Shown: positions 35,205 to 45,046, counted from the stretch's first letter. The stretch is DNA of 64,000 nucleotides from an uncultured Holophagaceae bacterium (GCA_903913215.1 CAIWKE010000028.1:231092-295091); one strand, 5' to 3'. Made by a program: numbers and translations. The notes: generated by a model from the sequence alone, not told the origin.

Positions 35205-35248
35205 TCCCCGGATAGCCTGTCATTACTTGGCTGTCTGGAGTATTGAGC

Positions 35249-36349
35249 ATGAGTGAGTCCACCACCCGCAAGCCCTCGGTCATCCGCAAGCGCTTCCCCT
35301 GGGGCTGGGTGGTCCTGGGGGTGGTGGGGCTCGCCCTGGTGGCCATGGTGGCGGCGGCACGGAATGCGCCAGTGACCGTGGCGGTCTCGTCGCCCACGGT
35401 CTTCAAGGCCGGGGAGGGCAACCCCCTGGTGACCGCCTCGGGGTACCTGGTGGCCCGCACCCGGGCCACGCTCTCCAGCAAGGTGCTGGGCCGCGTGAGC
35501 TGGCTGGGTGTGCAGGAGGGCAGTCGGGTGACCAAGGGGCAGGTGCTGGCCCGGCTGGAATCGCCGGACCTGGCTGCGGCGCGGGATCAGGTGAAGGCCC
35601 AACTGGATCAGGCCAAGGTGGACCTGGAGCGGGGCCAGAAGTTGCTGGGTCTGGGCATCCAGGACGCGGCCACGGTGGACCGCCTGCGCAGCCAGAAGCT
35701 GAGCCTGGAGGCCCAGCTGGCCTACCAGGACGCGCTGCTGGACAGCATGGAGCTGCGGGCCCCCTTCAGTGGGGTCGTGACGCAAAAGCTCTCCGAGGTG
35801 GGCGAGACCGTGGCGCCCGGCAGCGCAGGGGGCGCCAATGCCATCAACGCGGTCCTGGTCATGGCGGACTTCGACACCCTGGAAGTGGAAGTGGAGGTCA
35901 ACGAGGCCTCCATCGTGAAGCTGCAACGGGGCATGCCCGCGGATATCCGCGTGGACGCGCTGGACGGGCAGGGGGCTCGCGCCGTTCTGAAGGGGAAGCT
36001 GCGGGAGATCTATCCCAGCTCCAACCGCCAGAAGGCCGTGGTCATCGTACGGGTGGCCATCCTGGACAAGGACTCGGTGCTGGTGCCGGACATGGGGGCC
36101 AAGGTCACCTTCCTGGGCGCGCCCTACGTCAAGGACGTGGTGGTGCTGGGCCGGGAGCAGGTCAAGAAGCATGAGGGCAAGTCCTACACGTGGGTGGTCG
36201 AGAACGGCCTCGCCGTGCAGAAGGCTGTCACGGTGCAGGCGGAGAACCCCATCGGCCTGGAGGTCAGCGGCCTGGGCCAGGACGCCAAGCTCATCGTGGC
36301 GCCCCCGGAGACCCTGAAGCCCGGTGCCCCGGTGAAGGTCAAGGGCTGA
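35249..36349 (+). CDS. Membrane-fusion (HlyD/AcrA-type) subunit of a MacAB-like exporter
   Basis: 366 aa. Short cytoplasmic N-terminus, single membrane anchor (GWVVLGVVGLALVAMVAAA, about residues 17-35), then lipoyl, alpha-hairpin (residues about 105-160) and beta-barrel domains (MELRAPFSGVVTQKLSEVGE is the second lipoyl half). Start ATG 35249 with GGAG. Next gene starts on its stop codon. It would bridge the inner-membrane ABC exporter to the envelope. Confidence 0.88.
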   Translation: MSESTTRKPSVIRKRFPWGWVVLGVVGLALVAMVAAARNAPVTVAVSSPTVFKAGEGNPLVTASGYLVARTRATLSSKVLGRVSWLGVQEGSRVTKGQVLARLESPDLAAARDQVKAQLDQAKVDLERGQKLLGLGIQDAATVDRLRSQKLSLEAQLAYQDALLDSMELRAPFSGVVTQKLSEVGETVAPGSAGGANAINAVLVMADFDTLEVEVEVNEASIVKLQRGMPADIRVDALDGQGARAVLKGKLREIYPSSNRQKAVVIVRVAILDKDSVLVPDMGAKVTFLGAPYVKDVVVLGREQVKKHEGKSYTWVVENGLAVQKAVTVQAENPIGLEVSGLGQDAKLIVAPPETLKPGAPVKVKG

Positions 36350-37071
36350 TGGACACGCCTTCCATCAGCCTGGGCGGCGGGGAGCCTATCATCCGGTTGC
36401 GGGATGTGGCCAAGAGCTACTGGCGCGAGGAACTGGAGATTCCGGTGCTGCAGGGCATCGACCTGGACATTCCGGTCGGGGCCTACATCGCCCTCATGGG
36501 CCCCTCTGGCAGCGGCAAGACCACCCTGCTGAACCTCATCGCGGGCATCGACCGGCCCACGGGGGGCTCCCTGGAGGTCTGCGGCAGCGAGCTCAACGAC
36601 CTGGACGATGACGAGCTGGCGGGCTGGCGCAATGGCCATGTGGGCTTCATCTTCCAGAACTACAACCTGGTGCCCGTGCTGACGGCCTTCGAGAACGTGG
36701 AGCTGCCCCTGCTGCTCACGGGGGCGGGGCGGGGTGAGCGGCGGGACCGGGTGGAGCAGGCCCTGGGCCTGGTGAACCTCACGGACAAGCTGCGCAGTTA
36801 TCCCCGGCAGCTCAGTGGTGGCCAGGAGCAGCGGGTGGCCATCGCCCGGGCCATCGTCACCGAGCCCGATCTCCTGGTGGCCGACGAGCCCACCGGCGCC
36901 CTGGATGCCAAGAACGCGGAGGAGGTGCTCGGGCTCATGGAGCGCCTAAACAGCGAGCTGGGCAAGACCATCGTCATGGTCACTCACGATCCCAAGGCCG
37001 CGCACCACGCGAGGCATCAAATTCATCTGGAAAAGGGAGTGTTTGACCGCACCGTCGAGGTGAACCGCTGA
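36349..37071 (+). CDS. MacB/LolD-type ABC ATPase
   Basis: 240 aa. Walker [10 protein letters not shown], signature [14 protein letters not shown], Walker [13 protein letters not shown], switch His VTHDP. The ADEPTGALD form is typical of MacB/LolD-type ATPases. ATG shares one base with the previous TGA. Two permease genes follow. Confidence 0.95.
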   Translation: MDTPSISLGGGEPIIRLRDVAKSYWREELEIPVLQGIDLDIPVGAYIALMGPSGSGKTTLLNLIAGIDRPTGGSLEVCGSELNDLDDDELAGWRNGHVGFIFQNYNLVPVLTAFENVELPLLLTGAGRGERRDRVEQALGLVNLTDKLRSYPRQLSGGQEQRVAIARAIVTEPDLLVADEPTGALDAKNAEEVLGLMERLNSELGKTIVMVTHDPKAAHHARHQIHLEKGVFDRTVEVNR

Positions 37072-37084
37072 TGGGGGCCCGCTG

Positions 37085-38251
37085 ATGCGCTGGCTGGCGC
37101 TCATCTGGAAGAGCCTGCTGCGCTCCAAGCGGCGCACCCTGCTCATCGTGGGCAGCCTGATGCTGTCGGTGTTCACGGTGGCGGTGCTCCAGAGCCTACT
37201 CACCTCCCTGAATTCCATGACCAACAATCCCAACTCCAGCAATCGCCTGGCGGTGCGGCACAAGAGCGGGCTCACCCAGATGCTGCCGCGCAGCTACGAA
37301 CCCTACCTGCGCCAGCAGCCCGAGGTGGAAACGGTCTGCGCCCTCCAGTGGTTCGGCGGCTACTACCAGGACCCCCGCAACTTCTTCGCGAACCTCGCCG
37401 CCGACGAGACAACCATCTTCCAGATGTTCCGTGAGGAGTTTGGTGTCTCGGACATCACCGAGGCCCAGATCAAGGACTTCCAGCGGGACGGCGCGGGCTG
37501 CATCGTGGGCGAGGTCCTGGCGAAGAAGAACGGCTGGAAAGTGGGCGACGTGGTGCCGCTCACGGGCACCATCTTCCCCATCAATCCCCGCCTCAACATC
37601 CGCATCATCTACAAAAGCCCCCGGCCCTCGGACGAGAACGCCCTCTACTTCCATTTCAAATTGCTGGAGGAGGGTGTGCCCCGCATGAAGGGGCTTTCGG
37701 GCTCCTTCTGGGTGCGACTGCACCGGCCCGAGGACATCCCCCGTTTCGTCGAGCGGGTGGACCGCCACTACGCCAACAGCGCCTACGAGACCCTCACGGA
37801 AACGGAAAACGCCTTCAATCTGGGCTTCGTGAAGATGCTCGGCAACATCGGCGCCATCATCCAGGGCATCACCCTGGCGGTGGTGGTGGCCATCCTCATC
37901 GTCACGGGCAACACCATGGCCACGGCCATACGCGAGCGCACCACCGAGATCGCTGTGTTCCGGGCCATGGGCTTCTCCTCAGGGCGGGTGCTCACCCTGC
38001 TGTTGGTGGAGGGCATGCTTCTGGTGGCCATGGGCGGGATGTTGGGCCTGCTGCTGGCCCTGGTGGCGGCCACGGGCGTCCGGAGCACCCTGGGCTCGCT
38101 CACGCCCTTCCTGGCGGACTTCACCATCCTGCCGGATACCATCCTGGCCTGCCTGGGCGGAACCCTGGTCGTGGGCCTCCTGGCCACCTTCATCCCCGCC
38201 TATGCGGCGACCCGGCGTCCCATCACGGACGGCTTGAAGGCCATCGGATGA
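37085..38251 (+). CDS. FtsX/MacB-type ABC permease, first
   Basis: 388 aa. N-terminal helix (RTLLIVGSLMLSVFTVAVL), large extracytoplasmic domain (about residues 45-255), and three C-terminal helices with ATAIRERTTEIAVFRAMGFS, the coupling motif of FtsX-type permeases. Overlaps the second permease gene by 4 bp. Confidence 0.92.
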   Translation: MRWLALIWKSLLRSKRRTLLIVGSLMLSVFTVAVLQSLLTSLNSMTNNPNSSNRLAVRHKSGLTQMLPRSYEPYLRQQPEVETVCALQWFGGYYQDPRNFFANLAADETTIFQMFREEFGVSDITEAQIKDFQRDGAGCIVGEVLAKKNGWKVGDVVPLTGTIFPINPRLNIRIIYKSPRPSDENALYFHFKLLEEGVPRMKGLSGSFWVRLHRPEDIPRFVERVDRHYANSAYETLTETENAFNLGFVKMLGNIGAIIQGITLAVVVAILIVTGNTMATAIRERTTEIAVFRAMGFSSGRVLTLLLVEGMLLVAMGGMLGLLLALVAATGVRSTLGSLTPFLADFTILPDTILACLGGTLVVGLLATFIPAYAATRRPITDGLKAIG

Positions 38252-39477
38252 TCCTCGGCCTGCTCCTCGCCGCGCCCTTCGTGGCGTACCTGGCCTGGCT
38301 GGTCTGGGCCCTGGTGGCCTATCCCATCCCCCTGGGCTACAACCTGCGCTCCCTGTGGCAGCGGAAGCTGTCCAGCGCCAGCACCGCCGCCGCCATCGCC
38401 CTGGTGGTGGGCATCTTCGTGGTAGTGCTGAGCCTGGCTCAGGGACTTTCGGTGGCCTTCGTGAGCAGTGGTCGGCCGGACCAGGCCCTGGTGCTGCGAC
38501 CCAATGCCCGCTACGAGCTGAACAGCTCCATCGAGCGGGACCGCATGCGCATCCTCAAGGTCCACCCTTTGTTGCAACGCGAAGGCAACGCGCCCATGGC
38601 CAGCGCCGAATCCGTGGTGGTGAAACTGTTCACCATGGTGGATGGCAGCGACACCAACGTCACCATTCGCGGCATGGAGCGCATGGGCATCACGCTGCGG
38701 CCCCAGGTACACCTGGTCCAGGGCCGCTGGTTTCGACCGAGCCTGAGTGAGGTGGTGGTGCCTCGCAAGATGGCGGGCCGCTTCCCCGGCATGGAACTGG
38801 GAGGCCGACTGCGCATGGGGGGCCGGGACTGGGCGGTGGTGGGCACCTTCGAGGCCGGTGGCGCCAGCTACGAGAGCGAGGTCTGGGCAGACGTCAACGA
38901 CGTCATGCAGGCCTTCAAGCGGGAGGCCTACTCGGTGATGCTGGGACGTCTCGAGGCTCCAGAGCGGGTGGTGGGGTTTGGGCAGTCTGTGGAGGAGGAC
39001 CGGCGCCTGCAGCTGGAGGTGATCCGGGAGACGGATTACTTCAAGACCCTCACCAAGGCCGGGGACCCCATCAAGATCCTGGGCAACCTCATCACGCTGA
39101 TCCTCACGGGCGCGGCCATCTTCGCGGCCATGAACACCATGTACGCCGCTGTGGCCGGACGCACCAAGGAGATCGGCACCCTGCGGGCCCTGGGCTTCCG
39201 CCAGCGGGAGATCCTGGCCAGCTTCCAGTGGGAGAGCATCTTCCTCTGCCTGACCGGGGGCCTCCTCGGCTCGGGCCTGGCGCTCTTCGCCAACGGCGTC
39301 CAGACCAGCACCACCAGCTTCCAGACCTTCAGCGACGTGAGCTTCGCCTTCACCATCACTCCGGGCCTAATGGCCCAGGGCGTTGCCTTCAGCCTGGTCA
39401 TGGGGCTGCTGGGGGGATTTTTACCTGCATGGAGAGCCAGCCGCATCCCGCTGACGGAGGCGATGAAGGGCGGCTGA
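38248..39477 (+). CDS. FtsX/MacB-type ABC permease, second
   Basis: 409 aa, same topology as its partner: helix 1 (residues about 1-25), FtsX-domain motif YAAVAGRTKEIGTLRALGFR, last helices to the end. The two likely form a heterodimer with the ATPase at 36349. Substrate unknown; peptide, lipid or antibiotic export are all known for this family. Confidence 0.92.
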   Translation: MILGLLLAAPFVAYLAWLVWALVAYPIPLGYNLRSLWQRKLSSASTAAAIALVVGIFVVVLSLAQGLSVAFVSSGRPDQALVLRPNARYELNSSIERDRMRILKVHPLLQREGNAPMASAESVVVKLFTMVDGSDTNVTIRGMERMGITLRPQVHLVQGRWFRPSLSEVVVPRKMAGRFPGMELGGRLRMGGRDWAVVGTFEAGGASYESEVWADVNDVMQAFKREAYSVMLGRLEAPERVVGFGQSVEEDRRLQLEVIRETDYFKTLTKAGDPIKILGNLITLILTGAAIFAAMNTMYAAVAGRTKEIGTLRALGFRQREILASFQWESIFLCLTGGLLGSGLALFANGVQTSTTSFQTFSDVSFAFTITPGLMAQGVAFSLVMGLLGGFLPAWRASRIPLTEAMKGG

Positions 39478-39585
39478 CCCTACACACACTTTCTGACCCA
39501 GCGGCAGAATGAAGCCGAGCACCTTGACAGCCATCGTTTTGCGATGCACCTTGGACATGCCGTATTCTCCTTCCTGGAGGCCCTC

Positions 39586-39912
39586 GTGGACCGTGAACTG
39601 TTGAAAGGCAGCACTCCCTTGCTGCTCTTGTCCCTCCTTTGCGAGGGGCCCATGTACGGCTACCAGATCATTGAGACCGTCCGCCTGCGAACCAGTGGCA
39701 CCTACACCCTGAAGGAAGGCGCCCTATATCCGGCCTTGCACAAGCTGGAGGCCACGGAGTTCATCACCTCGTACTGGGAGACCCAGGAGAACGGCCGCGA
39801 GCGCCGCTACTACTCGATCCAGCCTGCGGGGCACGCTTTCCTGGCGGCCAAGACGAAGGAGTGGAACCAGTTTGTGGACATGGTTCAGGCCTTCGTGGGG
39901 CCCAGGCTCTAA
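39586..39912 (+). CDS. PadR-family transcriptional regulator
   Basis: 108 aa winged helix. Motifs LLLLSLLCEGPMYGYQIIE, LKEGALYPALHKLE and GRERRYYSIQPAG are diagnostic. GTG at 39586 has GGAGG 5 nt upstream; the longer frame from 39544 lacks support. PadR proteins usually repress adjacent exporter operons, so it is the likely regulator of the ABC set upstream. Confidence 0.9.
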   Translation: MDRELLKGSTPLLLLSLLCEGPMYGYQIIETVRLRTSGTYTLKEGALYPALHKLEATEFITSYWETQENGRERRYYSIQPAGHAFLAAKTKEWNQFVDMVQAFVGPRL

Positions 39913-39921
39913 GGGCACGCC

Positions 39922-40680
39922 GTGTCGCGGGCTCTGGAGGCCTACCTCGCCCAGGTAAGCTCAAGCCTCAAAGGCTTGAGTCGGCGCCGCCGTCTGACCA
40001 TGATCCGGGAATTGGAGGCCCACCTCCGGGATGAGGCCGAGGCTCGGGGCCTGGAGTCCGAGTCCGGCATGGCCACCTTGCTGGCGGAAAAGGAACATCC
40101 CACTTTGCTGGCCGAGGAATTGGCCGTGGGGGAAGGCCAGGACGTCAACCACCGCAGCGGCACGGCCTTGGCGGCGGGCATGATCATCGGTCTCGCCACG
40201 GGTGGCCACATGCTCGTGGAGGGCTGGCGCTGGTACATCGCCCTGGCCTTCGCCCTGGCCCAGGGCCTCGCCGTGGGTGGGGGCTACTTCTGGGTACGCC
40301 GCCACTGGCTGCGACTCAACCCCTGGGCCCGCATGGCCGTGGCGGTCATCATCACGGCCCTGCTCTCCATCCCCCTGGGCTTCACGACCCGGCACGGCTT
40401 CAAGCCCACACGGCTGCTCTACGGCGCCTTCACGGGCTTCCTGCTGGAGCACCACAGCCAGGAGCGCCCCCTCTGGCACTCGATACTGGAGCCCATCGCC
40501 TTCACGGCCCTGATGTTCTTCCTGGAAACCGGAATCCTGGGCCGCATCCGCTTCTCCTGGTGGAAGGTGCCCCTGGAGCTGAGCTTCAACGCCACCATCA
40601 TGCTGAGCGTCATGCTGGCGGTCCGCTTCAAGCGGCTCCTGGCTGAGCGACGGGTGTTGACCCCCCAGGAGCAGGGGTAG
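39922..40680 (+). CDS. HAAS-like membrane protein paired with PadR
   Basis: 252 aa. The N-terminal cytoplasmic helical domain (residues 1-60, AYLAQVSSSLKGLSRRRRLT, MIRELEAHLRDEAEARG) resembles HAAS-type regions that accompany PadR. About six helices follow. Starts 9 bp after padR. Probably a signalling or anti-sigma-like partner; not proven. Confidence 0.7.
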   Translation: MSRALEAYLAQVSSSLKGLSRRRRLTMIRELEAHLRDEAEARGLESESGMATLLAEKEHPTLLAEELAVGEGQDVNHRSGTALAAGMIIGLATGGHMLVEGWRWYIALAFALAQGLAVGGGYFWVRRHWLRLNPWARMAVAVIITALLSIPLGFTTRHGFKPTRLLYGAFTGFLLEHHSQERPLWHSILEPIAFTALMFFLETGILGRIRFSWWKVPLELSFNATIMLSVMLAVRFKRLLAERRVLTPQEQG

Positions 40681-40799
40681 GGCCGAGAATCCCCCTTGAG
40701 ATAAGGTGATTCCCGCGATATGCTGGTCGTCTTGCGTGGACAAGCCGCGTGCAGATACCCCGCTCATGGGGGCATCCGGTCGGTCCCAGGAGGAAAGTG

Positions 40800-41057
40800 A
40801 TGAAAGAGAACATGCACCCCCAGCTTCACGACGTGAGCGTCCACTGCGCCTGCGGCAACGAGTTCATGACGCGTTCCACCAAGAAGGAACTGCGCGTGGA
40901 AGTTTGCTCCAACTGCCACCCGTTCTTCACGGGCAAGCAGCGCCTGATGGACACCGAAGGCCGTGTGGAGAAGTTCAACCGCAAGTATGGCAAGAAGGAG
41001 GCCGTCGAGGCCCCCGCCGCCCCTGCGGAAGAAGCTGCCGCCACCACCGAAGCCTAG
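40800..41057 (+). CDS. rpmE: 50S ribosomal protein L31
   Basis: 85 aa, Zn-binding (C+) form with Cys pairs CAC and CSNC ([22 protein letters not shown]). AGGAGG precedes ATG 40800. It is followed by a terminator and then prfA, a common order. The C-terminal Ala/Glu-rich tail ([16 protein letters not shown]) is longer than usual. Confidence 0.96.
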   Translation: MKENMHPQLHDVSVHCACGNEFMTRSTKKELRVEVCSNCHPFFTGKQRLMDTEGRVEKFNRKYGKKEAVEAPAAPAEEAAATTEA

Positions 41058-41074
41058 CAACCTATTTTCGAGAA

Positions 41075-41106
41075 ACGGGCCGAGCCATCGGCCCGTTTTC
41101 TTTTTT
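41075..41106 (+). terminator. Rho-independent terminator after rpmE
   Basis: ACGGGCCGA (41075-41083) pairs with TCGGCCCGT (41088-41096), 4-nt loop, followed by TTTCTTTTTT. Confidence 0.9.
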
Positions 41107-41111
41107 CACTA

Positions 41112-41142
41112 CTCTAAATTTCAGCGCAGCCGAAATTTAGAG
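41112..41142 (+). promoter_or_regulatory. Hairpin in the prfA leader
   Basis: Perfect 11-bp inverted repeat CTCTAAATTTC / GAAATTTAGAG with a 9-nt loop, ending 19 nt before the prfA ATG. AT-rich and without a U-tract, it could modulate prfA translation or be a dyad operator. Confidence 0.55.
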
Positions 41143-41161
41143 CCAGCTGAATAGGTGCGCC

Positions 41162-42235
41162 ATGCTCGACCAATTAGAAGCCGTCGAAGCCCGCTTCCAG
41201 GAAGTGGAAGCGAAGCTGCAGGAGCCCACCGTGGCTTCGGATCCCAAGCGCCTGCGGGAGCTGTCCAAGCTCCGCGCGGAGCTGGAGCCGGTGGTGCTGG
41301 CCTTCCAGGCCCAGCGCACCCGGATGAAGCAGCTGGAGGAGGCCGAGGCCATCCTGGGCGACAAGACCATGGACGCGGATTTCCGCGAGATGGCCGAGGC
41401 CGAGATCCCCGACCTGAAGAAGGCCATCGCCGAGGGCGAAGCCCTCATCAAGCATCTGCTGGTCCCCAAGGATCCCGCGGATGAGAAGAACGTCATCCTC
41501 GAGGTCCGTGCCGGCACCGGTGGCGAGGAGGCAGCGCTCTTCGCGGCGGAACTGTTCCGCATGTACATCCGCTTCGCTGAGCGCCGGGGCTTCAAGGTCT
41601 CCGTGCTGGATGAGAGCGAGGCCGACGCGGGCGGACTCAAGGACGCCACCGCAGAAATTCAGGGCGATGGCGCTTATTCGCTGTTTCGCTTTGAGAGCGG
41701 CGTGCACCGCGTGCAGCGGGTGCCCAAGACCGAAACCCAGGGCCGCATCCACACCTCCGCTGCCACGGTGGCCGTCATGCCCGAGGCCGAGGAGGTGGAC
41801 ATCGAAATCCACCCCAAGGATCTGCGCGTGGACACCTTCTGCTCCGGCGGCAAGGGCGGCCAGAGCGTGAACACCACCTACTCCGCCGTCCGTCTGACCC
41901 ACCTGCCCACCAACACCGTGGTGCAGTGCCAGGACGAGCGCAGTCAGATCAAGAACATGGCCAAGGCCATGACGGTGCTGCGGAGCCGCCTCTACCAGAA
42001 GGCCCAGGACGAGGCGGATGCCATCCACTCGGCCCTGCGCAAATCCCAGGTGGGCAGCGGCGATCGCAGCGAGAAGATCCGCACCTACAACTTCCCCCAG
42101 GGCCGCGTGACGGACCACCGCATCGGCGTGACCATCCACCAGATCGACAGCTTTATGGGCGGCATGATCGAGCCCATCATCGAGCCCCTGCGGGCGGCCT
42201 TCGAGGCGGAGCGACTGCAGGCGCTCGAGGCGTAA
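41162..42235 (+). CDS. prfA: Peptide chain release factor 1
   Basis: 357 aa RF1, recognising UAA and UAG. The GGQ catalytic loop is present as [17 protein letters not shown], and the codon-recognition PxT motif as [14 protein letters not shown]. The loop residues K before GGQ and S after it are unlike the E. coli form but occur in other phyla. The domain order is normal. Starts ATG 41162 with a weak TAGG upstream. Confidence 0.97.
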   Translation: MLDQLEAVEARFQEVEAKLQEPTVASDPKRLRELSKLRAELEPVVLAFQAQRTRMKQLEEAEAILGDKTMDADFREMAEAEIPDLKKAIAEGEALIKHLLVPKDPADEKNVILEVRAGTGGEEAALFAAELFRMYIRFAERRGFKVSVLDESEADAGGLKDATAEIQGDGAYSLFRFESGVHRVQRVPKTETQGRIHTSAATVAVMPEAEEVDIEIHPKDLRVDTFCSGGKGGQSVNTTYSAVRLTHLPTNTVVQCQDERSQIKNMAKAMTVLRSRLYQKAQDEADAIHSALRKSQVGSGDRSEKIRTYNFPQGRVTDHRIGVTIHQIDSFMGGMIEPIIEPLRAAFEAERLQALEA

Positions 42236-42277
42236 GGGGCGATGAGCTGAACGGCCCCAGCAGCGGGGCTTAACGCA

Positions 42278-42306
42278 ACAATCGGGAGGCTGCGCCTCCC
42301 GATTGT
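42278..42306. terminator. Strong hairpin between prfA and the lipoprotein gene (possible bidirectional terminator)
   Basis: Perfect 13-bp stem with a 3-nt loop (42278-42290 with 42294-42306) lies between convergent genes. A smaller GCCCC/GGGGC hairpin precedes it at about 42254-42270. No U-run follows, so termination strength is uncertain. Confidence 0.55.
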
Positions 42307-42339
42307 GCTTCCGATCAGCCGCAGGCTGGTCGCTGGTGT

Positions 42340-43182
42340 TCACTTGCGCAGGGTGACCCTCTCGGCCGCCGTCAGGCTGAAAGACACGGACTTCCCGCTG
42401 GGGATGCGGATCACGGTGTCGGCGGTGCCTGCAGCCACGGCGGTGCCGGCGGCGGCGCCGAGGGCCGCGCCGCCCAGGGCGTGGTCGTTCTTGTTCTTAT
42501 TGTCTGAGAGGATCCCGATGAGGGCGCCCAGGGCCGCGCCGCCACCGATGTATTTGGCATTCCGCTCCCCCTTGGCGGTGGCCACCACCACGTGGGTATC
42601 CGCATCGATGCCGACGCCCGCCACTTCCGTAAGACGAATGCCCAGGGCCCCCTGGCCATTGCTGAGGCGGCCCGCGGCGGCGCTCTGGGTGACCACGCCC
42701 CGGACGGGGCTGCCGGCGCTCCAGACCAGCTTGCCGTCCTGGAGCAGGTCCGAGGCCAGGCTGCCCTCCCAGGCATCGCCGGCCTGATCCTTATCAGTGG
42801 CCAGCTCCCGGGCCAGGCTCACCTCGAGTTTGGTGCCGATGGGCAGGTCCACCACCACGGGCTTGAGGGCCTGGGAGGCCGCAGGGGCCTGGGCGAGGGT
42901 GATGGCCTCCTGCTTTTTGACCTCGGCGCGCTTCTTGGCGTCCGAGACCTGGCGCTCCAAGGCCTTCACCTGGGACCGGGTGAGGTGCTGGACTGTTTCG
43001 GCATCCTCGCCGGTGGTCTTGCCGGACTTGGCCTCGTTCAGTTGCTGTTCCAGCTGGGTGACCTTGGCCTCGGCGGCCTTGGCAGCCTCCTCGGCCTGCA
43101 GCACAGCTTCGCTCTTGCGGTTGCAGGCCAGGGTTCCAGCCAGGATGAGGGCGATGGGGATGATTGGCCAGTTGGGGCGCAT
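42340..43182 (-). CDS. Lipoprotein with coiled coil and glycine-zipper C-terminus
   Basis: 280 aa. Lipobox LAGTLAC (Cys about residue 20), coiled-coil 25-100 (AKAAEAKVTQLEQQLNEAKS), and a Gly/Ala-rich zipper segment near 215-255 (YIGGGAALGALIGIL, ALGGAALGAAAGTAVA). The middle SLASDLLQDGKLVWSAGSPV region resembles periplasmic stability-type domains. Converges with prfA; divergent from hrcA. Function unknown. Confidence 0.8.
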   Translation of the reverse strand: MRPNWPIIPIALILAGTLACNRKSEAVLQAEEAAKAAEAKVTQLEQQLNEAKSGKTTGEDAETVQHLTRSQVKALERQVSDAKKRAEVKKQEAITLAQAPAASQALKPVVVDLPIGTKLEVSLARELATDKDQAGDAWEGSLASDLLQDGKLVWSAGSPVRGVVTQSAAAGRLSNGQGALGIRLTEVAGVGIDADTHVVVATAKGERNAKYIGGGAALGALIGILSDNKNKNDHALGGAALGAAAGTAVAAGTADTVIRIPSGKSVSFSLTAAERVTLRK

Positions 43183-43242
43183 GGTACCTCCTGCCCAGCT
43201 TCGGGCGTGCCGTATAGTAATTCAGTCGGAAAGAGAACTGTC

Positions 43243-44292
43243 ATGACCCGCCCCAACCTCAACCCCCGCGGCGAGTCCGTGCTGCGCACCCTCATCGAGA
43301 CCTATCTCGAGGCGGGGGAGCCTGTGGGGTCTCGGCTGCTGGCGAAACGGTACCCGGAGTCCCTCTCCAGCGCCACCATCCGAAACGTGCTGTCGGATCT
43401 GGAAGATGAGGCCTACGTGGCCCAGCCCCACACCTCTGCCGGGCGCATCCCCACGGAGCTCGCCTACCGCTACTACGTGGACCGCTGGCTGAACGCCCAG
43501 CCCCCTGGGCCGGAGATCGCCGAGCGGCTGTCCGCGGCGCTGGAAGGGGTGGATCTGGACCCAGAAGCCTGGGCCCGTCATGCCAGCCGCACCTTGGCCG
43601 AGGTCATGGGGGGGGTCTGCCTGGCCCTGCCCCTGCCACTCACCCATAGCCGGCTCATGCGCCTGGAGTTTGTACCCGTGGCTCCGGGGCGGGTGGTGGC
43701 TATCTGGGTGGGTCGCCTGGGCGAGGTTGAGCACCGGGTCATGGAGAACCCCTGGAACCTGAGCCAGGTCCAGCTCACGGAGCTGGGAAACTACGCCACG
43801 GCCCACTTCGCGGGGCTCACCCTGGTGGAGATGCGGACTCAACTCCTGGAGGCCCTGGCCTTCGGCGCTCACGAGGGGGAGACCCTCCGGCAGCGGCTCC
43901 AGGAGATGGCGGCCCGGTGGCCTGAGGACGACTCCGCCTCGGATCCCAATGTGCTGGTCTCGGGACTGGGACGCCTGGGGAGCCTGCCCGAGTTCGAGGA
44001 CGTGTCCCGTTTCCGGGCCCTGGTGGCGGCCTTCGAGGAGCATGGCCGCCTTGCCCGGCTCCTGAACGCCTTTTCGGAGCGGGCCTCGGAGGATGTCCAG
44101 CTGCTGCTGGGCACGGAGAACCCCTACCTGGAGGCCTGGCCTCTGGCCACGGCTGTCCGCACGGTGGCCCTGGGCTCTGCAGGCTTTGTCACGTTCGCCC
44201 TGGTGGGGCCCATGCGCATGGACTACAGCCGGGTGATGGGGGGCCTCCGCTGGTGGTCCCGGCAGGTGAGCCTCCGGCAGGAATTCTTGTAA
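43243..44292 (+). CDS. hrcA: Heat-inducible transcription repressor HrcA
   Basis: 349 aa. The N-terminal winged helix holds LRTLIETYLEAGEPVGSR, SSATIRNVLSDLEDEAYV and PHTSAGRIPTELAYR, the HrcA hallmark. The C-terminal GAF-like regulatory part follows. The true start is ATG 43243 (the frame is open far upstream). It heads hrcA-grpE-dnaK-dnaJ. I could not find a canonical CIRCE operator (TTAGCACTC-N9-GAGTGCTAA) nearby. Confidence 0.93.
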   Translation: MTRPNLNPRGESVLRTLIETYLEAGEPVGSRLLAKRYPESLSSATIRNVLSDLEDEAYVAQPHTSAGRIPTELAYRYYVDRWLNAQPPGPEIAERLSAALEGVDLDPEAWARHASRTLAEVMGGVCLALPLPLTHSRLMRLEFVPVAPGRVVAIWVGRLGEVEHRVMENPWNLSQVQLTELGNYATAHFAGLTLVEMRTQLLEALAFGAHEGETLRQRLQEMAARWPEDDSASDPNVLVSGLGRLGSLPEFEDVSRFRALVAAFEEHGRLARLLNAFSERASEDVQLLLGTENPYLEAWPLATAVRTVALGSAGFVTFALVGPMRMDYSRVMGGLRWWSRQVSLRQEFL

Positions 44293-44302
44293 GGTGGTTG
44301 TG

Positions 44303-44332
44303 TTTCCACCTCTTGCCCGGACTGACTATACT
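44303..44332 (+). promoter_or_regulatory. Promoter for grpE (-35 TTTCCA, 18 bp, -10 TATACT), possibly leaderless
   Basis: TATACT (44327-44332) ends exactly 6 nt before the grpE ATG at 44339 and no Shine-Dalgarno is present. Transcription starting 7 nt downstream of the -10 would begin at the ATG. Confidence 0.5.
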
Positions 44333-44338
44333 TCCGCA

Positions 44339-45046
44339 ATGCCCATCGATGCCCCGAAAGACCCCCTATCCCAGCAGCATGGTCCTCAGCCTGAGGTGGA
44401 GGACTTGGTCGATCTGAATCTGGACGAGCCCTTGGAGGGCGATCTCCAGGCCGTGGCCGACGAGGTCGCCTCGGAGTATCACACCCAGGTGGTGCCCGAA
44501 TTGGACGTAGTGGACCTCCCTCAGCCCACGCAGGGTCCGGACGCGCGGGTGGACCTGGAATCGGCCCTGAGCGAGACCGAGCGCCAGATGGAGGAGCTCC
44601 TCCAGCGCGAGGCGGAACTCATGGACCACCAGCGGCGGCTGGCGGCGGACTTCAACAACTACCGCAATCGTGCCCAACGGGACATCGCGCTTGCGGTGGA
44701 GCAGGCCGAGCGCAAGATCCTCCTGGAAATGCTGCCCATCCTCGACAACTTTGAGCGGGGCCTGGGTGCCACCTACCAGGACGTGGACTCCTTTCGCTCG
44801 GGCATCGAACTTATCCGCAAGCAGTTCCTGGAGGCCTTCCGTCGCCTCAGCGTGGAGCAGGTGCCCCTCCAGGTGGGCGACCCCTTCGACGCCCTGAATG
44901 CCGAGGCCCTGACCACCTTCTCGGATCCCAACATGCCGGATGGCGCCGTGGTGGCGGTCTACGAGCGCGGCTTCAGTCTCAAGGGCCAACTTCTCCGCGC
45001 CGCGCGGGTGGTTGTGAACCGTCTGCAGGAAACGGGAAAGTCCTAG
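44339..45046 (+). CDS. grpE: GrpE nucleotide-exchange factor
   Basis: 235 aa co-chaperone for DnaK. The long N-terminal coiled coil includes ESALSETERQMEELLQREAE and DFNNYRNRAQRDIA; the beta-wing motif is ALTTFSDPNMPDGAVVAVYE. The ATG at 44339 lacks a Shine-Dalgarno. Frame upstream to 44294 is open but unsupported. Confidence 0.94.
   Translation: MPIDAPKDPLSQQHGPQPEVEDLVDLNLDEPLEGDLQAVADEVASEYHTQVVPELDVVDLPQPTQGPDARVDLESALSETERQMEELLQREAELMDHQRRLAADFNNYRNRAQRDIALAVEQAERKILLEMLPILDNFERGLGATYQDVDSFRSGIELIRKQFLEAFRRLSVEQVPLQVGDPFDALNAEALTTFSDPNMPDGAVVAVYERGFSLKGQLLRAARVVVNRLQETGKS

Noticed and set aside
43183..43242. CIRCE operator (TTAGCACTC-N9-GAGTGCTAA) upstream of hrcA
   Set aside because: Searched by eye in the hrcA, grpE and dnaK upstream regions; no match. 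HrcA may use a diverged site.
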